A DNA stretch of 36,022 nucleotides from Streptomyces sp. AC558_RSS880 (GTDB lineage: Bacteria > Actinomycetota > Actinomycetes > Streptomycetales > Streptomycetaceae). This document shows, piece after piece, positions 1-9,500 of the stretch. The stretch spans positions 1-36,022 of the forward strand of contig NZ_JAGMUJ010000141.1 in the NCBI RefSeq assembly GCF_019049255.1, in the 5' to 3' direction. The first letter of the stretch is position 1, and every line of letters starts with the position of its first letter. A program made the translations under genes and the position numbers. The notes under the pieces are model-generated. The model did not search any database. It worked only from the letters and a program-made list of their open reading frames with translations, and was not told the DNA's origin.

Positions 1-18
1 CTAAGAGGGCATCTGATC
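1..18 (+). repeat. Left terminal inverted repeat of the IS5-family element
   Basis: ctaagagggcatctgatc, an 18/18 match to the reverse complement of 938-955. Confidence 0.9.
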
Positions 19-80
19 TATGTAGTTGGTAGTTAGGGATGGTTTTGTGACTGCTGGCGTTGGCGGTCGTTGGGCGAGGT

Positions 81-932
81 GTGAGTGCTCGTCGTCCGTA
101 CCGCAGTGATGTCTCCGACGCCCGCTGGGCCTTGATCGAACCGGTCTTCACCGCCTGGCGTGCCAGGAGAACCGGACCCGGCACAGCGGCTCGAGTGCAC
201 GACCTGCGGGAGATCGTCAACGCCATCCTGTACGTCAACCGCACCGGCATCCCATGGGAGTACCTGCCCCACGACTTCCCGCCGTACAAGACCGTCTACG
301 ACTACTACGCCAAGTGGGAAGCCGACGGCACCACCCAGCAGGTCCATGACCTGTTACGGGACAAGACCCGTCGATCCCATGGCCGCAGCACCCAGCCGAC
401 CGCGGCCGTGATCGACGCGCAGAGCGTGAAGACCTCGGCAAACGTGGCCGAGACCGGTCAGGGCATCGACGCCGGCAAGAAGATCAAGGGACGCAAACGG
501 CACGTCATCACCGACACCCTCGGTCTGGTCCTGGCCGTGCTGGTCACTGCCGCGTCCGTGCACAACACCACCGGCGGCAAGCTCCTGCTCGACAACCTAG
601 CGGCAGCCCACCCCACCGTGTCGAAGGTCTGGGCCGACGGCGGCTACCAGAGCAGCGTCCTCAACCACGGCGCCTGCCTGGGGATCGATGTGGAGGTCGT
701 GCAGCGGCCACGGACGAAGGGGTTCGAACCGTTGCCGAAACGGTGGGTGATCGAGCGGACCTTCGGCTGGCTGATGCAGCACCGCCGCCTGGCGCGGGAC
801 TACGAAGCCCTCCCGCAGAGGTCCCGGGCGATGATCCACTGGGCGATGGCTAACAAAATGTCCCGCGAGCTCACGGGAGAATCCACGCCAACGTGGCGAA
901 TCGAAACGGACATGACCGACAGAACAGCGTGA
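81..932 (+). CDS. IS5-family transposase
   Basis: DDE transposase that cuts and joins the ends of its own element. The N-terminal third is the DUF4096-type region (SDARWALIEPVF, GIPWEYLPHDFP, YDYYAKW). The DDE core follows: D in VIDAQSVK, D in VWADGGYQ, and E in WVIERTFGWL with the downstream R and Y typical of IS5. The full reading frame opens at a TTG at 60, but the GTG at 81 gives the usual start (MSARRPYRSDVS) and has a purine-rich stretch just upstream. No frameshift or stop is visible, so it may be active. It reads into the island, as does the transposase of the right-hand copy; the two differ in one residue in the overlap seen (D here, V there, four codons before the stop). Confidence 0.88.
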   Translation: MSARRPYRSDVSDARWALIEPVFTAWRARRTGPGTAARVHDLREIVNAILYVNRTGIPWEYLPHDFPPYKTVYDYYAKWEADGTTQQVHDLLRDKTRRSHGRSTQPTAAVIDAQSVKTSANVAETGQGIDAGKKIKGRKRHVITDTLGLVLAVLVTAASVHNTTGGKLLLDNLAAAHPTVSKVWADGGYQSSVLNHGACLGIDVEVVQRPRTKGFEPLPKRWVIERTFGWLMQHRRLARDYEALPQRSRAMIHWAMANKMSRELTGESTPTWRIETDMTDRTA

Positions 933-937
933 ACATT

Positions 938-955
938 GATCAGATGCCCTCTTAG
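938..955 (-). repeat. Right terminal inverted repeat of the IS5-family element
   Basis: gatcagatgccctcttag, the exact reverse complement of bases 1-18. The same terminus recurs at 35888-35905 on the opposite strand. Confidence 0.9.
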
Positions 956-1066
956 AGGTCCTAACAAAGGCGTTGGACGTGTCGGTGGGTGATGAGGCAG
1001 GTGAAGCTTCCCCTTGATGTTGGACACCTCGACACTGGATCTTGAGCCCAGGGAGAGGAGTCCCGG

Positions 1067-1285
1067 GTGGGGGCCTACAAGTACTCGACGGAGTTCCGGG
1101 CGGACGCGGTGGCGCTGGCCCGTCTCGCGCGTAGCCGCCGAGCTCGGCGTGAACCACGAGACGCTGCGGCAGTGGATCAAGACCGCGGAGCATGCCGAGC
1201 GACCCGAGGCGGTCGCGGGGTCCACGAAAGACGCGGAGATCGCGGCCTTGCGTAAGCAGGTTCGCGAGCTGGAGATGGAACGTGA
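1067..1285 (+). pseudogene. IS3-family transposase OrfA remnant (frameshifted, truncated)
   Basis: The reading frame from the GTG at 1067 gives GAYKYSTEFRADAVALARL, the usual N terminus of an IS3-type OrfA. The rest of the helix-turn-helix and leucine-zipper region (VAAELGVNHETLRQWI, then IAALRKQVRELEMERD) lies in a different frame, so bases are lost or gained near 1115-1130. Homology stops about 1285, where typical OrfA would continue towards its C terminus, and no OrfB follows. The sequence at 1017-1060 resembles the left leader of such an element. This is a dead fragment, older than the adjacent intact IS5 element. Confidence 0.75.
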
Positions 1286-1767
1286 CGGCGTCATCACCCG
1301 CTGCGTGTACACACCCAGCACCCGGGCGAGCTCCGCCGGCTCCAGCCGGGCGGCATGCCCCCCAGGCACGGTCGTCGAGTGCGTGCCAGCACAGCTGCAC
1401 ACACTGCCGGCGGCTGCCCTGGACGGGGCGGTAGATCCGCGCCCACGGCCTCAGCCCCGCCGGGTGAGCTTCAAGCCGGCGCGCTCCACCTGCTTGATGA
1501 CCCTATAGCCCTCGGGCAGCCGCCCGGCCTTCTGCTCGGCCCCTTGGCGGGCAGGCCGCAGCGCTCGCACGCCGCCCAGGTGAGGACCAGCAGCGGGTCG
1601 GCGTCCCGACCCGAGCCGTGCAGCCTCTCCGCCCCGAGCTGCGCTTCGGCCAGGGGCCACTCGATTAGAAGAGGCAGCGACTTGGCAGACATGTCCAGGA
1701 TCAAGCCGCCGAGCCCCTGCTGGTCATCGACGCCGATGACGACCGGAACGTCGCCGGCTACGGAAAG
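1286..1767 (-). pseudogene. Fragment resembling telomere-associated protein Tap (frameshifted)
   Basis: On the minus strand three frames together give a coherent protein: GVDDQQGLGGLILDMS, then DADPLLVLTWAACERCGLPAKG, then RLPEGYRVIKQVERAGLKLTR, then RPWARIYRP, and LEPAELARVLGVYTQRV. The end of this series (GPWARxYRP, then PAELARxLGTYAxRV) matches my recollection of the Tap family, which works with terminal protein at the ends of linear Streptomyces replicons. At least two frameshifts are needed, a stop precedes the first segment at 1768-1770, and the other end is cut at the IS3 remnant, so it is a decayed internal piece. The family assignment is from memory and moderate; the coding character of the strand is better supported than the name. 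Confidence 0.4.
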
Positions 1768-1785
1768 TTACTTAATGTTACGGAA
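1759..1785. promoter_or_regulatory. Direct repeats ahead of the DprA-like gene
   Basis: TACGGAA occurs at 1759-1765 and again at 1779-1785, and GTTAC at 1767-1771 and 1777-1781, within an unusually AT-rich patch (agttacttaatgttac). It lies about 140 bp upstream of the DprA-like start and could be an operator or promoter patch. No promoter consensus was fixed. Confidence 0.2.
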
Positions 1786-1925
1786 TGAGTGCATCGTGGT
1801 TCACCCGACTGGTTGCGTACACCCCCGTGCGGACTCGATCCGGCGTACGCCATGATGGGAAAAGGCCCACTGACAACGAGCACCACCCTTCGAACACACC
1901 GGGGCCGCGAGTAGAAGGACACAAC

Positions 1926-2882
1926 ATGATCGCAACACCTCAGCAGCAGAAGCTGCTGACCATCTGCGCCTTGCGGGCAGACAGCAAATCCGTCGACTGG
2001 AGCCTGATTGCCCGGACCTGCCAGTCGCCCGAAGCCCTCCAGGTCGTTCTTGGAGGTGACATTCCGGAGGACTCCACCGTCGCACGGAAGAACCTCTCAC
2101 TCCTGCGTAAGGCCCTGCCGGCAGTCGACGACGCCCATGCGCGCGTGGCCACGGAGCTGGAGGCCGCCGAGAAGGCCGGGGCCCGCCTTGTGACCGTGCT
2201 CGACTCAGACTACCCGGCGAACCTGCGCCTCGTGCCGAACCTGCCGCCCTTCTTGTTCCACCTCGGCGACCTGGAAGAAAAGGACGCCCGCTCGGCCGCG
2301 ATCGTCGGCACCCGCAACGCCAGCGAGGACGGGATGCGCCGGGCCGCGCGCATGGCGCGTCTCCTCGTCGCGGAGGACGTGGTGATTTTCAGTGGTCTGG
2401 CTAAGGGGATCGACACCGCCGCCCACACGGCCACGCTTGATGCCGGTGGTCGGACCGTCGCCGTGATGGGGACCGGCATTGCAGCGAAAATCTATCCCGC
2501 CCAGAACAAGGGCCTTGCCACTCGGATCGTCGCCGAGGGCGGAGCGCTCGTCTCGCAGTTCTGGCCCACCTCCGCGCCGGCCACGTGGACTTTCCCCAGG
2601 CGTAACGTTGTCACCTCCGGCTCCACCATGGGCTCGATCGTAATTGAGGCTTCCTCAACCTCCGGCGCCAAGATGCAGGCTCGCATCGCCCACGAGCACG
2701 GTAAGCAAGTCTTCCTGATCAAGTCCCTCGCGACGAGCGAGCCATGGGCGGCGAAGATGGTCGCGGAAGGCAAGGCCGTCGAAGTCAGCGAGCTCGACGA
2801 CGTGCTCTCGCGCCTGGGCAATGCCAAAAGAGTCCAGCAGGCCGCGCAGCAGCGCCTCCAGCTTGCTCTGGCGGGCCTGTGA
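1926..2882 (+). CDS. DprA/Smf-like DNA-processing protein (ShosA-like)
   Basis: A 318-aa protein with the DprA/Smf Rossmann-like (SLOG) core: VGTRNASEDG at 127-136, SGLAKGIDTAAH at 156-167, GTGIAAKIYP at 182-191, FPRRN at 223-227, and IEASSTSGAKMQ at 240-251. DprA binds single-stranded DNA and loads RecA during transformation; SLOG folds also act as nucleotide-ligand sensors. The C-terminal winged-helix domain found in many DprA proteins is not evident. The frame stays open upstream to 1785, but the ATG at 1926 follows a good ribosome site (agaagga at 1912-1918) and gives a normal N terminus. The stop overlaps the GTG of the next gene, a phosphoribosyltransferase, so the two are translationally coupled. 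That pairing is the composition of ShosTA, where the DprA-like protein is the antitoxin. A role in ordinary transformation is less likely here. Confidence 0.85.
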   Translation: MIATPQQQKLLTICALRADSKSVDWSLIARTCQSPEALQVVLGGDIPEDSTVARKNLSLLRKALPAVDDAHARVATELEAAEKAGARLVTVLDSDYPANLRLVPNLPPFLFHLGDLEEKDARSAAIVGTRNASEDGMRRAARMARLLVAEDVVIFSGLAKGIDTAAHTATLDAGGRTVAVMGTGIAAKIYPAQNKGLATRIVAEGGALVSQFWPTSAPATWTFPRRNVVTSGSTMGSIVIEASSTSGAKMQARIAHEHGKQVFLIKSLATSEPWAAKMVAEGKAVEVSELDDVLSRLGNAKRVQQAAQQRLQLALAGL

Positions 2883-3628
2883 CCCACCAGTTAGACCTTC
2901 CCGGGCGCCTCGTCTTTCCGCAGTGCCGCCGCTGCGCATACCGGTTCACAGGAACCACCCATGGGTGTGCGGAGTGCGCGGCCTCGGCGGTGCGTCCGCT
3001 TGCCGAGCACCACTGCGAAGTGTGCAGCCAGACCCTGGCTGCCCAGGGCGCGCAGTGCTGGAACAGGATCTGCGGCTGGAGTCCGAGCCAGCGCTTCTTC
3101 ACGCGAGTGGATGCCCTCGCCCTGTACGCCGCCCCTCTGGAACAGACGATCAAGGAATACAAGTATGGCCTCAGAGACGGCTCGCAGGGCTGGGGAGTCA
3201 TCTTCGGCCGGCTCATCGTCGGATGGCTCGAAACCAACGAGGACCTGGTAGCGGACATCGACCTGATCATCGGCAATCCCACCGCACCGAACCGGGCGCC
3301 CCTCCAACACATCGAGCGAATGATGAAGGCGGCGCACGCAGAGGACAAACTCGACCGTTGGCCGATCACCGATCCCGACAGCCCGGTTCTGATCAAGACG
3401 CGGGAGACCGCGAAGTCGGCTGGCGGGGGGTGGTACGACAAGATGGAGGCCGCCCGCGAGCACGCTGCGGCGCTCAAGCTTCGGCGGGGCGTCGAGGGGA
3501 AGCGGGTCCTGCTGGTCGACGACGTCTTCACCACCGGCTCTCAGTTCCACACCGTCGGAAAGTTCCTGATCGAGAAAGGTCAGGCGAGGGAAGTCCGCGG
3601 TCTCGTACTGGCTCGGGTACCTGGCTGA
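2879..3628 (+). CDS. Zinc-ribbon ComF-like phosphoribosyltransferase (ShosT-like)
   Basis: A 249-aa protein. The N terminus carries paired cysteines (C16/C19, C30/C33, C46/C49, C60/C65) in a ComF-like zinc-ribbon arrangement. The C-terminal half is a type I phosphoribosyltransferase fold with the PRPP-binding loop VLLVDDVFTTGSQ at 210-222. YKYGLRDGSQGWG at 94-106 resembles the ComF YK-G motif. The GTG start overlaps the DprA-like stop (GTGA), and no other start is needed. Next to a DprA-like gene this matches the ShosTA toxin/antitoxin defence pair, in which the phosphoribosyltransferase is the toxin. The acceptor of the phosphoribosyl group cannot be read from sequence. A simple ComF paralogue is the alternative. 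Confidence 0.8.
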   Translation: MTHQLDLPGRLVFPQCRRCAYRFTGTTHGCAECAASAVRPLAEHHCEVCSQTLAAQGAQCWNRICGWSPSQRFFTRVDALALYAAPLEQTIKEYKYGLRDGSQGWGVIFGRLIVGWLETNEDLVADIDLIIGNPTAPNRAPLQHIERMMKAAHAEDKLDRWPITDPDSPVLIKTRETAKSAGGGWYDKMEAAREHAAALKLRRGVEGKRVLLVDDVFTTGSQFHTVGKFLIEKGQAREVRGLVLARVPG

Positions 3629-3642
3629 CGGCCAACGGAAGG

Positions 3643-3673
3643 GGCCCCGTTTTCCTCGGCTGAAGGCGGGGCC
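3643..3673. terminator. Possible bidirectional terminator hairpin
   Basis: GGCCCCG at 3643-3649 can pair with CGGGGCC at 3667-3673 across a 17-nt loop, between the converging phosphoribosyltransferase and GIY-YIG genes. There is a short T run in the loop but none after the stem, so a factor-independent role is uncertain. Confidence 0.3.
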
Positions 3674-3752
3674 AGACCTCACCGGGCCGAGGCCGCCCAG
3701 CGCCCCTTCCAGTACGGGGCTGGCGCGCCGCGACCCCGCACACCTGAAGGCT

Positions 3753-4661
3753 CTACACCAGCAACGTGGTCAGGGCATGGGTGACCCTGCGGCACAGCGC
3801 GGTCGCGGTCACAGCGGCGGCGTCGAAGGTCTCGGTCCATCCGCCGGCGGGCATCCGCTCGGCGGTCAGGTAGGGGCCGTGCCCCTGAGTGCGCAGCTGT
3901 TTCAGGACGGTCTGCTCGATACGGTAGGCGGCCGCGCCGGTGTCGAACAGCCAGGTGCGGACCACCGCCCATCCAGAGCCCTGCAGGCGGGCGATGCGGT
4001 CCTCGCGGGTGTGGCGTCCCGTGATGCCGATCTTCACCGCGCCGAAGACCACGTGGGCCATGACGTACAGGAAGGCTGGCGCGGCCGGATCGAGGCCGTA
4101 TTTCGCGCAGTGCGGGCAGCACTGTCCGCGGGTGCGTACGTTATTGAGATTGGGGGAGACGATGGTGCCGCAGCCGTTGCACAGCGATGTCCAGGGCGTG
4201 CTGACGTTGCGGTACGGCTCCAGCGGGGTGAAACCGGCTGCCTTCATGTCGGTCACCGCCTGCTGCGGGTCGCCGGGTCCGCGGCGGGCGCAGAACCGGC
4301 ACCGCCCGCCGCGGCCTGTGGTGTTGTCATAACGCGGGGCAACCAGGTGACCGGCAGTGGTGCACTTCGACAGCCACGGCTTGCCGGTGCCGGGGAAGGG
4401 GACGAGCGTGTCGAAGCCGTGGCCGCGCATCGCGGCCACGGCCGCCTCTGGATCGACGGGCGCGTTGGGCGCGCAGTATTTGCATGCGCCCTGCCCGCTC
4501 ATCACGTTGTTCCGGTTCGGGTAGATGATCTTGCCGCAGCCCTCGTTCAGGCACCGGCACTTCCAGGGTCTGCGTGCGCCACCGGGATAGGGCTCAAGGG
4601 GCTCGGCATTGCCCAACCGTCTCATATCAGCTACTGCCGTATCGTTCGCCACCGTTGCCAC
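3753..4661 (-). CDS. Triple zinc-ribbon protein with GIY-YIG-like nuclease domain
   Basis: A 302-aa protein. Three tandem repeats of about 60 residues start near 9, 74 and 135. Each opens with AVxxM...G, runs through P-[FY]-P and W.[CS].C, and ends with a CxxC pair (C60/C63, C121/C124, C182/C185), so each probably binds zinc and DNA. Residues 196-258 form a GIY-YIG-like domain of the T5orf172/Mug113 sort: FLYV at 197-200, KIGIT at 210-214, R224 and E249. GIY-YIG enzymes cut DNA in a metal-dependent way; activity here is inferred. The frame is open to 5135, but the GTG at 4661 is preceded by gaggaagg at good spacing and the repeats begin right after it. It converges on the phosphoribosyltransferase and has its own 630-bp upstream region. 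Confidence 0.7.
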   Translation of the reverse strand: MATVANDTAVADMRRLGNAEPLEPYPGGARRPWKCRCLNEGCGKIIYPNRNNVMSGQGACKYCAPNAPVDPEAAVAAMRGHGFDTLVPFPGTGKPWLSKCTTAGHLVAPRYDNTTGRGGRCRFCARRGPGDPQQAVTDMKAAGFTPLEPYRNVSTPWTSLCNGCGTIVSPNLNNVRTRGQCCPHCAKYGLDPAAPAFLYVMAHVVFGAVKIGITGRHTREDRIARLQGSGWAVVRTWLFDTGAAAYRIEQTVLKQLRTQGHGPYLTAERMPAGGWTETFDAAAVTATALCRRVTHALTTLLV

Positions 4662-5295
4662 GACCTTTTCCTTCCTCAAGGGGGTCGGCAGTCTTCCACC
4701 CGCCGCTGACAATCCGTGGGTTGCCGTGGCATGAACCCGCTCCGGACCGCCGCCCCAGGGGCTGGCTGTGCGCCACCTGCGCGGTACGGCCGGAGCAGCG
4801 GCAGGCGCCAGGAGATGTCGCCGGTGGCGCCAGGCGGCCAGCAGGCGCAAGCAGACTGAATGGTTGAGCTGCCGGCGACGGCCTGGATCGTCTACTTCAA
4901 GGTCGAGCCGCTCATGACCCAGGCCATGAAGCAGAGTTGCGCCCGCGTCGCGCTGGAGCTGGTGATCGGTACCGACGACGCTGACCGTAGGCGCTTCACC
5001 ATGGATGATCGTGCAACGCTCATCGGGCCGACCGTTGGCTGGTGATGTTGTACAACGGCGTGCACTGCTACCAGGCACCCGAGCGCTGCCAGCGGCGGTG
5101 GACGTCACGATCTGCGTGGGCGCTTGCTTCTCCATTCCCTGAGCGCGGCGACGGCCTGCTGGGCGAGGAGAGTTGTCCCCAAAGGCGCTGGCTAGCAGGA
5201 GCGGTCAGGTGCCGGTGATCACCTTCGATGAGTGTGGAGTGTCGCGGTGGCGGTCCTGGGCGCAGGGTGATGACCAGCGGCTACATGAGTCAAAC
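4662..5295. other. 634-bp region without a convincing gene
   Basis: It lies between the start of the GIY-YIG gene and the stop of jetD, both on the minus strand. The end near 4661-4680 holds the ribosome site of the GIY-YIG gene, and its promoter must lie in here. Open frames exist on both strands but none has a recognisable product or good start context. Nothing else was identified. Confidence 0.4.
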
Positions 5296-6531
5296 TCAGG
5301 AGGTGGAGGCGGGTGGGAGGAGGCGGTCCAGAACGGCGTCGTGTTCTTGGAACACTACCCGCCCCACGATGCGCAGTTCGCGGGCGAGCTGCAGATCGAT
5401 GTCTTCGTCGGCGAGCGGGCCCAGCAACACCGCGGACGGGTGGGTTCCCGCGTCGTGCAGTGTGGCCAGATCCATGGCGACGAGTCTGGCGCCGTACAGA
5501 CGGGCGACGGTGTGCGCGATGCCGAGCCCTGGCCCGTCCAGGTCGCCTGCGTACTGCAGCGCCACGCCCTGGTCGACGGCGAGTTGCAGCAGGGCGTGGT
5601 CGACGGCGCGCAACTGTCCGCTGGTGCACGCCAGCGGCGCGGTGTGGCCGCAGGCGAGGGCGGCTTCGAGGACGGAGGGGTTCTCCACCACGGTGAGTAC
5701 CTGGGTCGGGTCCAGATGTGGGGGAGTGCGGGTCAGGTCGAACAGGTGCAGCGCAACCGGGGCGACGGCGTCGCGTAGGCGCCGGTCGACCGATCCGTCA
5801 CCGATGGCCTGGACATGGTGGAGAAGCACGGTGGCGGTGAGGCGGTCAGGTACCACTCCGGTCTGCTCGAGCAGGGCGCGGATCCGGTCCGGCCGTGTCG
5901 GCTCCACCTGTCCGGTCAGTTCGGCGACCAGTGTGACGAGCCGGCTGCCAGCGAGGGTGTCGAGGTCGAAGAAATGGGGGTCACCGGCGGTGTCGTGGGC
6001 GAGTTTGGGCAGCGAAACCGGCGGGTCGGCCGGCAGCCGTGTTGCCACGGCGGCGAGGGCGTCGACCAGCTTGCGCACCCCTGTGCCTTCGTCGACGCCG
6101 ATCCCGGCGGCGCGCATCCGTGAGACCAGCCCCGGACACGCCGGCAACTGTGCGGCCGCGTACTGCCACACATCCTGGCGCAGCGCCGCGTCGCTCATGC
6201 GCTGCCGCGCGCGGTCGATCACCGGCCGCCCCACAGCCTGCTCCACCAGCGCCACCAAGTCCTGCGGTTCCAGCCGCAGCACCTGGCGTAGCGCTCGTAC
6301 CGGCACTCGCGCCCCGCGGGCATCCACGACCACCGCGGAGGCGCCGCGCCGTAACCGCCCCGCATCGTCCAGCCACGCCCGCAACGCCGCTACCCCCGCC
6401 GGCGGCAGCCCGGTCACCCGCACACTTGCCATTGCTGCAGGATCCGTCCCGGCGCACAGCCGGTCGTGCACGGCGGCCCACAGCGGGGCCAGCGCTTCAT
6501 CGCCCGCGACCCATTCCCATGCCGTGCTCAT
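5296..6531 (-). CDS. jetD: Wadjet JetD, Toprim nuclease subunit (TIGR02679/DUF2399)
   Basis: A 411-aa protein, the last gene of the Wadjet operon. JetD is the DNA-cleaving subunit, related to topoisomerase VI/Spo11-type Toprim enzymes, and cuts DNA that the JetABC SMC complex has extruded. Toprim residues are visible: E283 in VVENPSVL and D330/D332 in YAGDLDGPGL. The N-terminal half corresponds to the DUF3323-type region of TIGR02679 and the C-terminal half to DUF2399. The ATG at 6531 shares one base with the jetC stop (TGATG), which fixes this start over longer open-frame options. No key residue appears missing. Confidence 0.88.
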   Translation of the reverse strand: MSTAWEWVAGDEALAPLWAAVHDRLCAGTDPAAMASVRVTGLPPAGVAALRAWLDDAGRLRRGASAVVVDARGARVPVRALRQVLRLEPQDLVALVEQAVGRPVIDRARQRMSDAALRQDVWQYAAAQLPACPGLVSRMRAAGIGVDEGTGVRKLVDALAAVATRLPADPPVSLPKLAHDTAGDPHFFDLDTLAGSRLVTLVAELTGQVEPTRPDRIRALLEQTGVVPDRLTATVLLHHVQAIGDGSVDRRLRDAVAPVALHLFDLTRTPPHLDPTQVLTVVENPSVLEAALACGHTAPLACTSGQLRAVDHALLQLAVDQGVALQYAGDLDGPGLGIAHTVARLYGARLVAMDLATLHDAGTHPSAVLLGPLADEDIDLQLARELRIVGRVVFQEHDAVLDRLLPPASTS

Positions 6532-9500
6532 CAGTCGGCCATCCCGCCGTCGAAGCCCAGGCCGAGGTCCAGCGTCAGCGGCTGTGCCTCCCCGTGGCCT
6601 TGCCACAGCCACGGCACCGTCACGCGGTGCTTCCCGCTGGTGACGACCTGATGGATGACGACCTGCCCGGCCTCCTTCTTGATCACCGGGGTCATCGAGG
6701 GCGCGGTCGCCAGCACGTCGAACTCCCACCGGCGCAGCAATCCCAGCATCTGCCGAAGGTTCGCGTCGTCGAACGCCGCGTCCAGTTCGTCGATCGACAG
6801 CAGCCGCGGCCCGCGGTACTCCCCGCTGTACATCGACCACGCGGCCGCCAGGAGGGGCAGCATCGTGGCCAGGCGCCGTTCCCCGGTCGACAACGTCTCC
6901 AGCGGGTTCATACCGCGCGGCTTGACCTCCTTGAAGCGGTCACCGTCCCCGTCGCTGAACGAGGAGTGGGTCACCGAGATCGTCCACTCGTGCCAGGCCC
7001 GGTAGTCGAAGGTGTGCGCGACCCTGTCCGCCCACGTGTCCCCGACGGACTCGTCCATCCGCTGCCGCAGCACGTCATACATCCGCTCGAACATCTCGTC
7101 CGAGGGGGGACTTTTCACCAGTTCCACCATGGCCTTCGCATCCGCGTCCTTGCGCACCGCCCATTCGACCTTCACGCCCACCCGGGCCACCCCGGTACGC
7201 ACGTCCGCCAGGGTCTGGCCGATCTGCCGCACCAGTTGCTGCGCGAGATCCTGGCGGACCTGGACGTCGCGCTGCAGCTGAGCGAACATGCTGGTCTTGA
7301 TGGCCTTCTTGATGTCGGAGCGCAGGTCTTGCTCCAGCTGGGCGACTGCCGCGCGCAGCGCCTCCACCGCTGCGCGCAGGTCCTGACCACGGGCGGCGGC
7401 CGGGTCGGCGACCTCGGCACGCTGCCACCCGGTGCCCGATACGTTGGTGAGGATGACCTGGCGGTTGAACCGGGCCAGTGCGCTGTTGGCGGTGCGGGCG
7501 GCGCCCTCAAGGGCCTTCAGCGCAGCGTCCCGGGCCCGGGACGCTGCGGCGAGCCGGTCCGCCCCCACTCCCGCGCCTGGCCCGGTGAAGCGGTCGGCCA
7601 GCAGGTGCCTGGCCCAGGCCAGTCCCGCGGTCAGGTTCGCGGGCCGGCCATCCGGCCCGGTGGAGATGTCCTCACTGACCAGGGCTAGGCCCTCGTCGAC
7701 GAGCCGGCCCAACCGGGTAAGGCAGGCATCGCGGTGCTCCTCGGCCGCCTGGCGCAGCGGCGCGACCTCATCTAGCCGCGCCCGGGCCGACGCCGCGTCA
7801 GCAGCAGCTCGTTCCTTAGTGCGTTGCAGCTTCTCCACCCGTGCCCTGGCGCGGTCGAGCGCACTGGTGACCTCCTGCAGCGAGGCGCGCAGCTCCTCGT
7901 ACTCGGCGCCGTGCAGGCGCCGCATCTCCTCGACAGCCGCCTTCTCGCGCCCCGCGTCCACGGCGGTTTGCTCTGCCTCCCGGGCGGCGTCGGCCGCTAG
8001 GATCCGCCAGCGTTCGGCGGTTTTCGCGTCCTGACGCGCCCGTCCCGCGAGGTCGATCACCCGCCCTGCGGCGCCCCGCCAGGCCTCGACCTGCCGGAAC
8101 ATCAAGGTGGTGTCCTCGCGGTGGGCGTCGGCCGCCTTCGGATCCGTGGGCAGCACGGTGCCGCCGCCCGCGTCGGCTGCCCGGTTCAACGCCCGCAGCG
8201 CCTGACGCACGGCCTCACCGGCCCGGCGGTGCCGCTCGCGTGCGTCGGCCGTGCGCCTGATGGAGTGCTGCAACTGCTCGCCCGCGTCGTCCTCCTGCTG
8301 CTGGGCTGAGAAGACCTGATCCAGCGGCGGGAAACCGGCCTGCTCGGCATCGGCGTGCGCCTGGGCGTCCTTCGCCTGCTCCCACCCGGCGTGGCTGGCG
8401 GCTGCGGTCCCGGCCGCCTCGCGCGCCGTGCCTTCAGCCGTTCGGACTGCGGCCAGTGCCGTGGCCGCCACCTGTTCGGTGTGCCGTGCCTCCTGGGCCA
8501 GTAGCTCCAGCGCGCTACGGCGCCGCGCGGCAGCCGCGTCCAGGGCGTGCAGTGCCTGCGCCAGCCCGCGTTCGGCCAGGCGGATGTCCTGAGCGGACCG
8601 GTTGTGGGTCTCCTGCAGCGCCTGGAGAAGGCCCTGCCACCTCTCGCGGGCCTGTTCCCACCCGGCGGGGGAGGGGAACCGGTCCCGCTCCATCGCGACG
8701 GCGTTCACCCGGGCGCGAGCATGCGCAGTCTCCTCGCGTGCCTGGTGCAATGCCTCCTGTGCCTGGTCGAGTTGCTGCTCCAGGTCGGCTACGTGCCGGA
8801 GCCGGGCGCGTTCGCGGGCACTTCGCCCGATGAACCGCGCCTGATAGCCGGCCGGTGCGACCGCGGTTGCTACCGCGATCGTGACTTGATCGCTCGCCGA
8901 CGGGTCCAGGGGAATCGACCGCAGCAGCTGGTGGACCCGCTCGGGGGCGATCCGGCCCTGCGTGTCGGGTCGAAGTACGTCCGCCAGACTTGCCCCCGAC
9001 GCCGCCGCAGCTCCAGGTCGGAGGGTCACATCCCCTGCCACCGCCTGTCCGTCGGCACGGACCAGCGCGTCCAGCAGGCCACTGACCAGCAGAGCACCCT
9101 CGAGGCGATCTCTGGCCTCGTCCGTCAGGTGTCCGGCAAAGTCCACCAGCGCCCACAACGGGGTGCCGTCCACGGGCTGTCGGCTGCGCCACAGCGGTGC
9201 TGGTGGTACCGGCGCCGACTGCTGGGCCCGCTCCAGCTGCTGCTCCAGGTCACGGACCGTTTCCTGCGCCAGTCCCGCCGCCTGGTCGGCGGTGTCCACG
9301 GCACGCTGGAGCCGCCCGGCGGCCGCTGCGTGCGCCCGCTCCAGGGATACCTGGATCTGCGCGACTGTCTGCGTGGCGTCGACCGTGGCCCCGTCCCCGG
9401 CTGGCTCCGGCAGCATGCCGATGTCGATCAGTACCGCGTCGTGCCGCCACACGCCGACCAGGCCCTGCCACTGCTCCCAGGCCGCCCTAGCCGCCGACTC

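Larger units (their letters stand above)
1..955 (+). mobile_element. IS5-family insertion sequence, complete copy
   Basis: A 955-bp element bounded by perfect 18-bp terminal inverted repeats (ctaagagggcatctgatc at the left, its reverse complement at the right) that carries one transposase gene. Size, single-gene layout and transposase type fit the IS5 family. The last 135 bp recur inverted at 35888-36022 with one mismatch (position 919, A here, T in the other copy read in the same sense). The target duplication cannot be judged because the left flank lies outside the window. It sits beside an older IS3 remnant, so this spot has taken several insertions. Confidence 0.9.

Noticed and set aside
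4662..5135. An N-terminal extension of the GIY-YIG protein up to 5135
   Set aside because: The extra 158 residues have no domain character, and the GTG at 4661 has a good ribosome site just before the first zinc-ribbon repeat.
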